64,000 nt of DNA, taken from NCBI RefSeq assembly GCF_963666255.1, contig NZ_OY762656.1, positions 434,001-498,000 on the forward strand, in the 5' to 3' direction. Each line of letters opens with the position of its first letter. The stretch's first letter is position 1. Positions 28,907 to 36,765 of the stretch are shown here, one piece after another. Source of the DNA: an uncultured Propionivibrio sp. Lineage in GTDB: Bacteria; Pseudomonadota; Gammaproteobacteria; Burkholderiales; Rhodocyclaceae. The notes below the pieces were generated by a model that saw nothing but the letters and a program-made list of their open reading frames with translations, had not been told where the DNA came from and did no database searches. The position numbers and the translations under genes were made by a program.

Positions 28907-31255
28907 CTATTTGATGCAGACCGCACGCACCTGTTTGATATCGGTGATGCCGGCAAGGACTTTCTCGATACCGTCCATCTTCAATGTGCGCATGCCTTCG
29001 CTGACGGCAGTCGTCAGCAGCTCGGCAACGCGCGCATGTTCCTGGATCTGCTTCTTGAGAGCGTCGCTGCCAATCAGCAATTCGTGCAAACCGATCCGGC
29101 CCTTGTAGCCGGAACCGCCGCAGGCATCACAGCCCTTGGCGCGTTGCAGGGTGAAGTGCCCGTCCTTGCCGAACTGCCGAACCCAGTCCCGATAGACCGC
29201 ATCGGCAGCCACCTCCGGATCGGCCCGCCAATGTTCGGCGGCGGAGAGTTCCTCGCAGTATTCGTGCAGCAACTGGCGGATTTCGTCATCCGTCGGCACA
29301 TAGGACTCCTTGCAGGCCGAGCACAGACGCTTGGCAAGCCGTTGGGCGAGGATGCCGAGCAACGCGTCGGCAAAGTTGAAGGGGTCCATGCCCATGTCAA
29401 GCAGTCGGTTGATCGATTCCGGCGCGCTGTTGGTGTGAAGCGTGGCAAACACCAGGTGGCCGGTCAGCGACGCCTCGATGCCGATCGACACCGTTTCCTT
29501 GTCACGCATTTCGCCGACCATGATGACATCAGGATCGGCACGGAGGAAGGCCCGCATGACCGTCGCGAAATCGAGACCGGCCTTCTTGTTCACCTGCACC
29601 TGGCGCAAACCCTTCTGCGTGATTTCGACGGGATCTTCCGCTGTCCAAATCTTCGTTTCGGGCGTGTTGATGTGATGCAGGATCGAATGCAAGGTCGTCG
29701 TCTTGCCCGACCCCGTCGGTCCGCAAACAAAAAAGAGGCCGTAGGGTTTGTTCACCGTTTCCTTGAGCCGTTCGAGATTGCCGGGCGCAACGCCGAGCTT
29801 TTCGAGCGGAATGGGTTCGCCGGCGGCCAGAATGCGCATGACAATATCTTCGACGCCGCCCGCCGACGGAATCGTCGCGACGCGCAACTCGATGTCGAGC
29901 GGTCCGAATTTCTTGAATTTGATCTTGCCGTCCTGCGGCTTGCGCTTCTCGGAAATATCGAGATCGCACATGATCTTGATCCGCGCCACCAGCGCGTTTC
30001 GATACGACGCGGGAATTTCGATATAGACGCCGAGCGTGCCGTCCTTGCGGAAGCGGATCTGCGTTTTCTCCTTGCCCGGACGCGGTTCGATGTGAATGTC
30101 CGAGGCCCCTTGCTGATAGGCTTCGACGATGATCTTGTTGACCAGCCTGACCAACTCGTTGTCGGCGGCGGCAGAAAGTTCATCCGAGGCGCCTGCTCCG
30201 ATCTCGGCGTCTTCATCGTCGAGCCCCGAGAGCATCTCGCCGACCGACCCCATGTCCGACAGGGCGCCGAAGAACTGTTCAATCGCCTTGACGAACTCCG
30301 CGCAAGTGGTGACGCGATAACTGATCCGGCACTTGGGGAACACGTTGTTGGCAATGCGCGAGCTGCGGATGCGTTCGGGATCGAGCGTCAGCACGACGAT
30401 GCCGTCGGAATTCTCCTCGATCGGCAACCAGGCATTGGCTTCGACATAATCACGCTTGAGATTCTTGAGCAGTTCCATCGGCTTGATCCGATCGATCTTG
30501 AACGGCTCGTAAGGTACGCCGAAAAACCGCGAAAGCGCGTCGCCGATGGCGGACAGCCGCACCTGGAATTCGGTGACGAGGACCTGTTCAAGATCGGCCG
30601 CCTGGCGACGCGCCGACCGTTGCGCCAAGTCCAGGTCGGCCGCGGAAATGATGCCGTCGGACACCAATGCGTCATACTTCGATTGTACGAAGGGGCGCGC
30701 CTTGAGCCGCTGGGTGAGCGCCACCGCGAGCGTTTGCGCCAGACTGTCGATCCCCTCCTCGGCCTCGGGCGGAAAGGGCGAGTCCGACAGCCGGTTGATC
30801 AACTGAATGACGCCAAGCAGTTCATGGCGGCCGGCATCGACGATCGGCGCCACCAACATCTGCTTGGAGCGATAGCCGGTACGGCGATCGACCTCCTTGA
30901 GGAAGTGCAAGCCGGCGCTGTACTGGCGAAGTTCGCCCTCGTCATAGACGTCGCGGAGATTCACACGCCGCTGCATGGTGGCAACATAACCGGCAATGCT
31001 CTGCTCGGTAATCGGCAAACGGATGTCCTTGAACGAATTGAGTCCGGTCTTGAGCTTGGAGACGATGCTCTGCCGATCCTCGCCGACGACATACAGCGTC
31101 AGGCGATCGCACTCGAACAAGCGACAGATGTCCGGCGACATCTCAAGCATGATTTCATCGACGTTATTGGTCGCATGAATCTTGTTGGTAACGACCTGCA
31201 GCGCCTTCAAGAAGGCCAGCCGGCGGTCAATTTCCACAGAGCCTGGAATTCCCAT
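28907..31255 (-). CDS. GAF-domain GspE/PilB-type secretion ATPase
   Basis: The 782-residue protein fuses an N-terminal GAF domain (about 10-175), a degenerate GspE-N/MshEN-like region (about 190-350) and a type II secretion/type IV pilus ATPase core. The core has Walker A GPTGSGKTTT (about residue 515), the Asp box AEDPVE, Walker B DPDVIMVGEMRD, the His box ATLHTNSA, and a zinc-binding pair CSAC and CDACGGSGYKGR. Such hexameric ATPases drive pilin or pseudopilin polymerisation. No PilC, PilD or pilin gene is nearby, so it is an orphan motor or a regulatory paralog. It is 11 bases upstream of the GAF-HD-GYP gene. Confidence 0.9.
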   Translation of the reverse strand: MGIPGSVEIDRRLAFLKALQVVTNKIHATNNVDEIMLEMSPDICRLFECDRLTLYVVGEDRQSIVSKLKTGLNSFKDIRLPITEQSIAGYVATMQRRVNLRDVYDEGELRQYSAGLHFLKEVDRRTGYRSKQMLVAPIVDAGRHELLGVIQLINRLSDSPFPPEAEEGIDSLAQTLAVALTQRLKARPFVQSKYDALVSDGIISAADLDLAQRSARRQAADLEQVLVTEFQVRLSAIGDALSRFFGVPYEPFKIDRIKPMELLKNLKRDYVEANAWLPIEENSDGIVVLTLDPERIRSSRIANNVFPKCRISYRVTTCAEFVKAIEQFFGALSDMGSVGEMLSGLDDEDAEIGAGASDELSAAADNELVRLVNKIIVEAYQQGASDIHIEPRPGKEKTQIRFRKDGTLGVYIEIPASYRNALVARIKIMCDLDISEKRKPQDGKIKFKKFGPLDIELRVATIPSAGGVEDIVMRILAAGEPIPLEKLGVAPGNLERLKETVNKPYGLFFVCGPTGSGKTTTLHSILHHINTPETKIWTAEDPVEITQKGLRQVQVNKKAGLDFATVMRAFLRADPDVIMVGEMRDKETVSIGIEASLTGHLVFATLHTNSAPESINRLLDMGMDPFNFADALLGILAQRLAKRLCSACKESYVPTDDEIRQLLHEYCEELSAAEHWRADPEVAADAVYRDWVRQFGKDGHFTLQRAKGCDACGGSGYKGRIGLHELLIGSDALKKQIQEHARVAELLTTAVSEGMRTLKMDGIEKVLAGITDIKQVRAVCIK

Positions 31256-31324
31256 GGTTCACGCCAGAATAAGTATGCTGTTTTTATAAAGAGCGGTTGC
31301 CCGCTCGTCGCCCCACCTTTTGCT

Positions 31325-31352
31325 AAAACGACCCTGCGGATATCCCGCAGGG
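31325..31352 (-). terminator. Terminator downstream of the cyclic nucleotide phosphodiesterase gene
   Basis: On the minus strand CCCTGCGG-5 nt-CCGCAGGG is followed by TCGTTTT. The hairpin abuts the stop codon of the phosphodiesterase gene and separates it from the GAF-ATPase unit. Confidence 0.65.
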
Positions 31353-31353
31353 A

Positions 31354-32121
31354 TTAGAACTCGAAGACATGATCATTCTGCAGCATCTGCGGGCAAACAT
31401 GCCCGGCACAATCTGCGATTTCACTCATGATCAGATCGATCTGCCCCGGCTTCAGATGCGAGACATATACCTCCGGCGCCACCGTCATCCGGGCAAGTTC
31501 CTCGGCCAGCATGCTCGGACACAGATGCATGGATACCGCCGCGAGATTGCGCTCACGATTCGAAAATGCCGTTTCGATCAACAGATAGCGCAGGTTCTCG
31601 ATCCGGTTAAGCAGCGGCCAGAAGGCATCGTTGACCGTCGTATCGCCGGTAAAAACGAGGCTGGCCGCCCCCGAATTCAGGTGATAGCCGACTGCCGGAA
31701 CAGTATGCAAGGCGGGCATCGCCGTAATCATGCGCGATCCGAAATGCAGGGTTTCGCCGACGCTGATCGTCTGGTACTGCATCACCGGCCGGTCGCGAAT
31801 CGAGATTTCGCTGAAATCCGGCCAGATGGCCCAATTGAAGATGTGGTTACGCAGGATATCCAGCGTCGGTGCGATCGCATGCACCGTAACCGGCGTTTCG
31901 CGCAAATCGGCAATCGAGTCAACCATCAGTGGCAACGCGGCAATGTGATCGAGGTGTGAATGGGTGACGAACACATGATCGATCTTGGCGAGTTCAGCCA
32001 GTGTCAGGTCGTCCACGCCGGTGCCTGCATCGATCAGGATGTCATCGTCCACCAGCATCGACGTCGTGCGCAGATGCTTCCCGCCAATGCCGCCATTACA
32101 ACCGAGAATCCTGACTTTCAT
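31354..32121 (-). CDS. Metallo-beta-lactamase-fold 3',5'-cyclic-nucleotide phosphodiesterase
   Basis: The 255-residue cytosolic protein matches class II cyclic nucleotide phosphodiesterases (CpdP/yeast PDE1 type) in the metallo-beta-lactamase superfamily. It has the metal motif THSHLDH (about residues 54-60), further ligands in the FTGDT and ETAFSNRE segments, and a C-terminal HLKPGQ histidine. It would hydrolyse cAMP (or cGMP). The ATG at 32121 follows GGAAG. It lies 25 bases downstream of the CHASE2 cyclase gene, making a synthase-hydrolase pair. Confidence 0.85.
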   Translation of the reverse strand: MKVRILGCNGGIGGKHLRTTSMLVDDDILIDAGTGVDDLTLAELAKIDHVFVTHSHLDHIAALPLMVDSIADLRETPVTVHAIAPTLDILRNHIFNWAIWPDFSEISIRDRPVMQYQTISVGETLHFGSRMITAMPALHTVPAVGYHLNSGAASLVFTGDTTVNDAFWPLLNRIENLRYLLIETAFSNRERNLAAVSMHLCPSMLAEELARMTVAPEVYVSHLKPGQIDLIMSEIADCAGHVCPQMLQNDHVFEF

Positions 32122-32146
32122 CACACTTCCTTTCTTGCGCTCCCGA

Positions 32147-34375
32147 TCACTTGGTCTCGAAGGTCGTCACACCGTCCCAGGCCGCACCGGGCGGCTCCAA
32201 CCGGTAACGTGCGACGCGATCGACGTAAAGCCGATAGAGAGAACACTCGGGATTCTGTTTCAGCAGAAATTCAAGTTGCGCGCCGGCGGCATCCCAATCC
32301 TGACGGCGATAATCGTCCAGCGCCTGATGCCACCGGGACAGCGTTTCAACAACCGTTGCGTCGACGTCACCGACAAGCCCCAGCGGCTCGAAAATCGCCA
32401 CCGGCGCATCCTTGCCCTTGACGCGGACCCGATCGAGTTCCCGGTAAATGACGCCGTCGCACTGCGCCCGGGTCGTTTCGCTGACGATGATACCAACACC
32501 ATATTGCTTGGTAATCCCCTCGAGACGGGAACCGAGATTGACCGCATCACCCATCACCGTATAGGACTTGCGCACGATCGAGCCCATGTCCCCGACCGTC
32601 ATCGTGCCGGTATTGATGCCGACGCCGATATGCAGAACGGGCCATCCGCGCGCCTGAAAGGGCGCATCGAGCGAGCGCAGCGCCTTCTGCATTTCTAGCG
32701 CCGTCAGAACGGCACGGCACGCGTGCTCCGGATCGGCGACCGGCGCACCCCAAAAAGCCATGATGGCATCACCGATGTACTTGTCGAGGGTCCCGCGATT
32801 CTTCTGAACGATCTGCGTCATTGCGCCGAGATACTCGTTCATCAACTGGGTCAGTTCCTTGGAGTCGAGACCTTCCGAAATACTGGTAAAACCGCGCACA
32901 TCGGAAAAAAGAACCGTCAGTTCTTCCTTCTTGCCTTCCATGCTGTAACGCTCCGGGTCTCGCGCCATCTCGTCAACCAGTTCGGGCGGCACATACTGGC
33001 CGAACAACTCGGTAAACTGCCGCTTGCTGCGCGACTCGACGAAATAGCCCCACGACATATTGAGCGCATAGAGTGACAGGATCAGCACGATCTGGGCCGC
33101 CAGCGGCAAGACCACCCCGGATGACCAGAGCATCACGTTGAGCGTCGTCACGCCGGCCAGAACGGCGAACGCCAGCAGACTCGCCCGCAACGGCGACAGG
33201 ATCGGCAACAGCAGGCTCAAGAGTAGCGCCGTGACGGCCACCAGTACCGTGTCAACGCCGATTGCATAGGGCGGTTTCTGCGACAGCGTCCCATCAAGCA
33301 TGCCGGCGATCAGGTTGGCATGGATCTCGACGCCCGGATAAGCACTGCCAACGGGTGTCGAGCGCAAATCCATGAGCCCGGGCGCCGTCGTACCGATCAA
33401 TGCCACCCGGCCGCGCAACCGATCGGGCGCGAGACGTCCCCGCAGAACGTCGACCGCCGACAGGTAGGGGAAACTGCCTTGGCGGCCACGAAATGGAATC
33501 AGGGCCGCCACATTCTCGTCCACAGGAATGCGCAGCGTCCCTTTCGCCGTCGGCAGGTCGAGCCATTCGAGCCCGCCGTAATCGCCGCCGGTGGCGGGCC
33601 CATCCTCGGGAAACCCCGGCCAGATTGGCGGCTTGCCCAGCAGGCTGCGCACCACCGCCAGGGACAGCGACTCGTAATACTCGCCGTTATGCTCGACCAG
33701 CATCGGCACCCGTCGCGACACGCCATCGAAGTCGATCAGGGGATTGAAGTGTCCGGCTGCGGCAGCGCTTTTCTGGAATTCGGCGAGATTGGCGCCAAAT
33801 CCATTCCATCGGGTGAAGGCGATCGGCCGTCCGGCGAACGCATCGGCAGCCAACGCCGGTGGCGGCAAAACACCGCTCTGGCGCGCATCGTCCGCATTGC
33901 TGAAGTAGTAACCCAGCACATTCGCATGTCCGCGCAGCGATTCGGCAAACTTCCGGTCATAGTCGAGCGAATCGCGCAGGCGCCCGAGCGACGACTTGAA
34001 GGCAAGATCGCCGCGCAACTCGCCGCCGGCGAGCGCGTCAAGCGAACGCAACCCGGAGCTATTGTCGGGCTCTGCGAAAACCACGTCAAAGCCGAGCACG
34101 GCAATACCGTACTCATCGAACAGGCGATCGACCAGCATCGCCATGGTGTTGCGGCTCCATGGCCAGCGCCCGACTTCCGCCAGGCTGCGCTCGTCGAGAT
34201 CGATAATGACGACGCGATCGTCGACACCGCCCTCGGTCGTCAGACGCAAACGGGCATCGTAGATGAAGGCGTCGAGCGTATTGAGCAACGGAATCTGCAC
34301 AACCTTCGCGGCATGAACCAGAAGCACCGCCCCGAAAAGCAAACCGAGGAAGATACGGACCAGATTTCTCCTCAC
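32147..34375 (-). CDS. CHASE2-domain adenylate/guanylate cyclase (class III)
   Basis: The 742-residue protein starts at a GTG with GGAG upstream. It has an N-terminal membrane helix, an extracytoplasmic CHASE2 sensor (about 28-350, containing FDVVFAEPD and a LIGTTAPGLMDLRSTP segment), three closely spaced membrane helices (about 355-435) and a class III cyclase domain (about 480-660: VLFSDVRGFTSISE, DKYIGDAIMAFWG, GDAVNLGSRLEG). The Lys in the KYIGDAIMAF element fits ATP specificity, so cAMP is the likely product. A C-terminal tail of about 70 residues follows. Neighbouring genes encode a PP2C phosphatase (upstream) and a cyclic nucleotide phosphodiesterase (downstream). Confidence 0.92.
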   Translation of the reverse strand: MRRNLVRIFLGLLFGAVLLVHAAKVVQIPLLNTLDAFIYDARLRLTTEGGVDDRVVIIDLDERSLAEVGRWPWSRNTMAMLVDRLFDEYGIAVLGFDVVFAEPDNSSGLRSLDALAGGELRGDLAFKSSLGRLRDSLDYDRKFAESLRGHANVLGYYFSNADDARQSGVLPPPALAADAFAGRPIAFTRWNGFGANLAEFQKSAAAAGHFNPLIDFDGVSRRVPMLVEHNGEYYESLSLAVVRSLLGKPPIWPGFPEDGPATGGDYGGLEWLDLPTAKGTLRIPVDENVAALIPFRGRQGSFPYLSAVDVLRGRLAPDRLRGRVALIGTTAPGLMDLRSTPVGSAYPGVEIHANLIAGMLDGTLSQKPPYAIGVDTVLVAVTALLLSLLLPILSPLRASLLAFAVLAGVTTLNVMLWSSGVVLPLAAQIVLILSLYALNMSWGYFVESRSKRQFTELFGQYVPPELVDEMARDPERYSMEGKKEELTVLFSDVRGFTSISEGLDSKELTQLMNEYLGAMTQIVQKNRGTLDKYIGDAIMAFWGAPVADPEHACRAVLTALEMQKALRSLDAPFQARGWPVLHIGVGINTGTMTVGDMGSIVRKSYTVMGDAVNLGSRLEGITKQYGVGIIVSETTRAQCDGVIYRELDRVRVKGKDAPVAIFEPLGLVGDVDATVVETLSRWHQALDDYRRQDWDAAGAQLEFLLKQNPECSLYRLYVDRVARYRLEPPGAAWDGVTTFETK

Positions 34376-34417
34376 CGCGCTCTCCTGACGCCGATCAACG
34401 CCAACGCCAACGCAACA

Positions 34418-35332
34418 CTATTCGCGAAAATCATTGCTGCCTCCCAGACCCAAACGCCGGAAAAGGCCCGCCCAGCATCGGCGCGCGACGGTGGACCGCC
34501 CGACAACGCGGACGAGCGCTACCGAGACGTTGTCATGCCCCCCATTGGCGTTGGCGAGACGCACGAGTTCGGTCGCTGCCGTCTCGATATCGCCGGCACA
34601 CCGAACCAGCGTCGCCGCGATCTCCGCATCCTCGAGCATGTCGTTCAGCCCGTCCGAACACAGCAGATAAACGTCGCCGGATACCACGCCAAGCGTGGCG
34701 ATTTCCGGTTGCGCCCCGGTATCGACACCCAGTGCCCGCGTAATGATATGACGACGTCCGGCCGACCGCGCCGCCTGCGGCAACGACAAGCCCTGATCGA
34801 TCTGATCCTGCAGCAGCGAATGATCGCGCGTCAGCAAGGAGAGCGCACCGTCACGCAAACGATAGAGTCGGGAATCGCCCAGATGTGCGAAGACCAGGCG
34901 ATCGCCAAGAAAAGCCACCGCCACCAGCGTCGTGCCCATGCCCGCATACTGCGGCATCTGCCGGCCAGCCGTCAGGATGGCCTCGTTCGCTTCGGCAATG
35001 CGTTCCGCCATCCGGCCGCGCAGGCATCGTTCCTCGCTATCCCGATCCAGGCGCCGCCGCGACAAGTTCACCAGATCTTCTCGCAGACCTGCGGACAGGC
35101 ATGCCACCGCCATCGCGCTGGCAACCTCGCCGGCACTGTGACCGCCGATGCCATCGGCAACGAACGCCAGGCCTTGCCCGGCATCAATGAAGACGGCATC
35201 TTCGTTATGCTCGCGCCGCAGACCGGTATCCGAACACGCCGCCATCTCAAACGACACGCCCGGCGCGGCGGTCACACTGCCGCGCTGGTTGGCGATTGAA
35301 GCACCGTCGATGGCGAATCCCGTTGCACGCAT
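34418..35332 (-). CDS. PP2C-family Ser/Thr protein phosphatase
   Basis: The 304-residue protein is a PPM/PP2C phosphatase of the Stp/PrpC type: SDTGLRREHNEDA, the metal-binding VADGIGGHSAGE, GTTLV, HLGDSRLYRLR, LCSDGLND and the final GGHDNVS motif are present in order. It would remove phosphate from Ser/Thr of unknown targets using Mg2+/Mn2+. The ATG at 35332 has GAGGA upstream; earlier in-frame starts add an arginine/glycine-rich leader. It lies 42 bases before the cyclase gene and probably forms an operon with it. No Ser/Thr kinase or FHA gene is in the window. Confidence 0.9.
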   Translation of the reverse strand: MRATGFAIDGASIANQRGSVTAAPGVSFEMAACSDTGLRREHNEDAVFIDAGQGLAFVADGIGGHSAGEVASAMAVACLSAGLREDLVNLSRRRLDRDSEERCLRGRMAERIAEANEAILTAGRQMPQYAGMGTTLVAVAFLGDRLVFAHLGDSRLYRLRDGALSLLTRDHSLLQDQIDQGLSLPQAARSAGRRHIITRALGVDTGAQPEIATLGVVSGDVYLLCSDGLNDMLEDAEIAATLVRCAGDIETAATELVRLANANGGHDNVSVALVRVVGRSTVARRCWAGLFRRLGLGGSNDFRE

Positions 35333-35481
35333 GCTGTCCTCGCTCGGACCTTTACCCCCACTCCCTCCGCGACGACCCGGCCGGAGAGTCATCCATCTAT
35401 TCTGCATGCTTCTCCACGGGAAAGAAAGCATCCACTTGGGTGCCGCCATGTTCCACCGATGCGCTCAGGCGATGACGAAGG

Positions 35482-35511
35482 CTGACACGGAGGATCATTT
35501 GTCATTAGAAT
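35482..35511 (+). promoter_or_regulatory. Candidate sigma-70 promoter of the carbonic anhydrase gene
   Basis: CTGACA (35482-35487) and TAGAAT (35506-35511) with an 18-bp spacer, each one mismatch from consensus, ending 27 bases before the start codon. Confidence 0.5.
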
Positions 35512-35538
35512 CGGCGCACGATCTCATCGGAGCCCCTC

Positions 35539-36723
35539 ATGACCACCCCACGCGCGCTGCTTCTGCTAATGGCGCTCTCATTTTCGACGGCTGCGTTTGC
35601 CGCCAAGTGGACGCCCCTCCGCGGCGGCAAGGACGGCACGCGAATCGAAATCGACGCGGCCAGCCTGGTCCGTCTCGAAGAGGGGAAAGTCCGCCTCTGG
35701 TATCGCGAAACCTATGCAAGTCCAAGGCGCCCGGAATCTGAAGCGTACTCCTACACGCGCCTGACGACATTCGGCGAATTCCTGTGCGACAAGCGGCTCG
35801 CCGGCATCGTGCAGCAAAGCTATACGGCACTCGACGGAAGCGAAGTGAAGGCAGAAGGCTTCGATGCCGGAGAAGCGCGCCCGGTCGCGCCCGACTCCAG
35901 CCTCGAAGCGGTCCTCGCTTACGCCTGCCGGCCCAAGGCGAAGCCGGTCGTTGCTGCCCCGCCCCCTCCTCCACCCCCTCCGCCCGAGCCCGAACCCGTC
36001 AAGAAGAAAGGCGGCAAGAAAGGACAGGAGGAACCGGCACCGCATCCGCATTGGAGTTATGGCGGCGCCACGGGGCCGGAAAACTGGGGCGCCTTGAGCC
36101 AGGAATACGCACTCTGCCGGCAAGGGCAGCGCCAGTCTCCGATCGACATCCGCAAGACCATCAAGGCCGACCTTCCGCCAATCCAGTTCGCCTACAAGAG
36201 CATTCCGCTTTCGATCGTCGACAACGGCCACAGCATCAAGGTCGACACGCCCGACGCCGGTACGATCACGGTTGACGGCCAGACTTATTCGCTCGTGCAG
36301 TTCCACTTCCACAAGCCGAGCGAGGAAAAAATCAACGGCAAGACCTACGACCTGGTCGCCCACCTCGTGCACCAGTCGAAGGAGGGAAAGCTCGCCGTTG
36401 TCGCGGTATTGTTCGAAGCCGGAAAGAAGGAACATCCGCTGATCCGGGGCCTCTGGTCATACCTTCCGCTCGAGCAGGAAAAGCCGGTCGTCCGCAAGGA
36501 TGTCGTCTTCGATCCGACCGACCTCCTGCCGGCGAAGCGTTCGTACTACACCTTCCTCGGTTCACTGACGACCCCGCCCTGCACCGAGGGCGTGCTCTGG
36601 CTGGTGCTCAAGACGCCGGTCCCGGTCTCGAAGGAACAAGTGGCCGGATTCGCGACGATCTACAAAAACAATGTCCGGCCGATCCAGCCGGTCAATGATC
36701 GCGTCATCAAGGAAGGGCACTGA
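35539..36723 (+). CDS. Exported alpha-carbonic anhydrase with N-terminal surface-adhesin-E-like domain
   Basis: The 394-residue precursor has a signal peptide (cleavage after AAFA, about residue 22), a beta-rich domain of about 115 residues resembling the surface-adhesin E family, a flexible linker with nine consecutive prolines then a Lys-rich stretch (about 138-165), and a complete alpha-carbonic anhydrase domain (about 170-390; HWSYGG, QRQSPIDI). Zinc ligands are His256, His258 (FHFHKPSEE) and His275 (HLVHQ), and TTPPCTEGV is present. It would interconvert CO2 and bicarbonate in the periplasm. GGAG precedes the ATG and a promoter candidate is upstream. It is transcribed alone. Confidence 0.9.
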   Translation: MTTPRALLLLMALSFSTAAFAAKWTPLRGGKDGTRIEIDAASLVRLEEGKVRLWYRETYASPRRPESEAYSYTRLTTFGEFLCDKRLAGIVQQSYTALDGSEVKAEGFDAGEARPVAPDSSLEAVLAYACRPKAKPVVAAPPPPPPPPPEPEPVKKKGGKKGQEEPAPHPHWSYGGATGPENWGALSQEYALCRQGQRQSPIDIRKTIKADLPPIQFAYKSIPLSIVDNGHSIKVDTPDAGTITVDGQTYSLVQFHFHKPSEEKINGKTYDLVAHLVHQSKEGKLAVVAVLFEAGKKEHPLIRGLWSYLPLEQEKPVVRKDVVFDPTDLLPAKRSYYTFLGSLTTPPCTEGVLWLVLKTPVPVSKEQVAGFATIYKNNVRPIQPVNDRVIKEGH

Positions 36724-36765
36724 GGATATCGGGCGATACCGGCAAAAGCCGGCATTGCCTGTCGC

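Noticed and set aside
29036-31357. 773-codon open frame on the plus strand
   Set aside because: It is antisense to the GAF-ATPase gene, whose motifs are complete. High GC and codon bias leave the complementary frame open; the translation matches no family.
33320-35299. 659-codon open frame on the plus strand
   Set aside because: It spans antisense to two well-supported genes (cyclase and PP2C) and their gap, with Arg/Gln/His-rich shadow composition.
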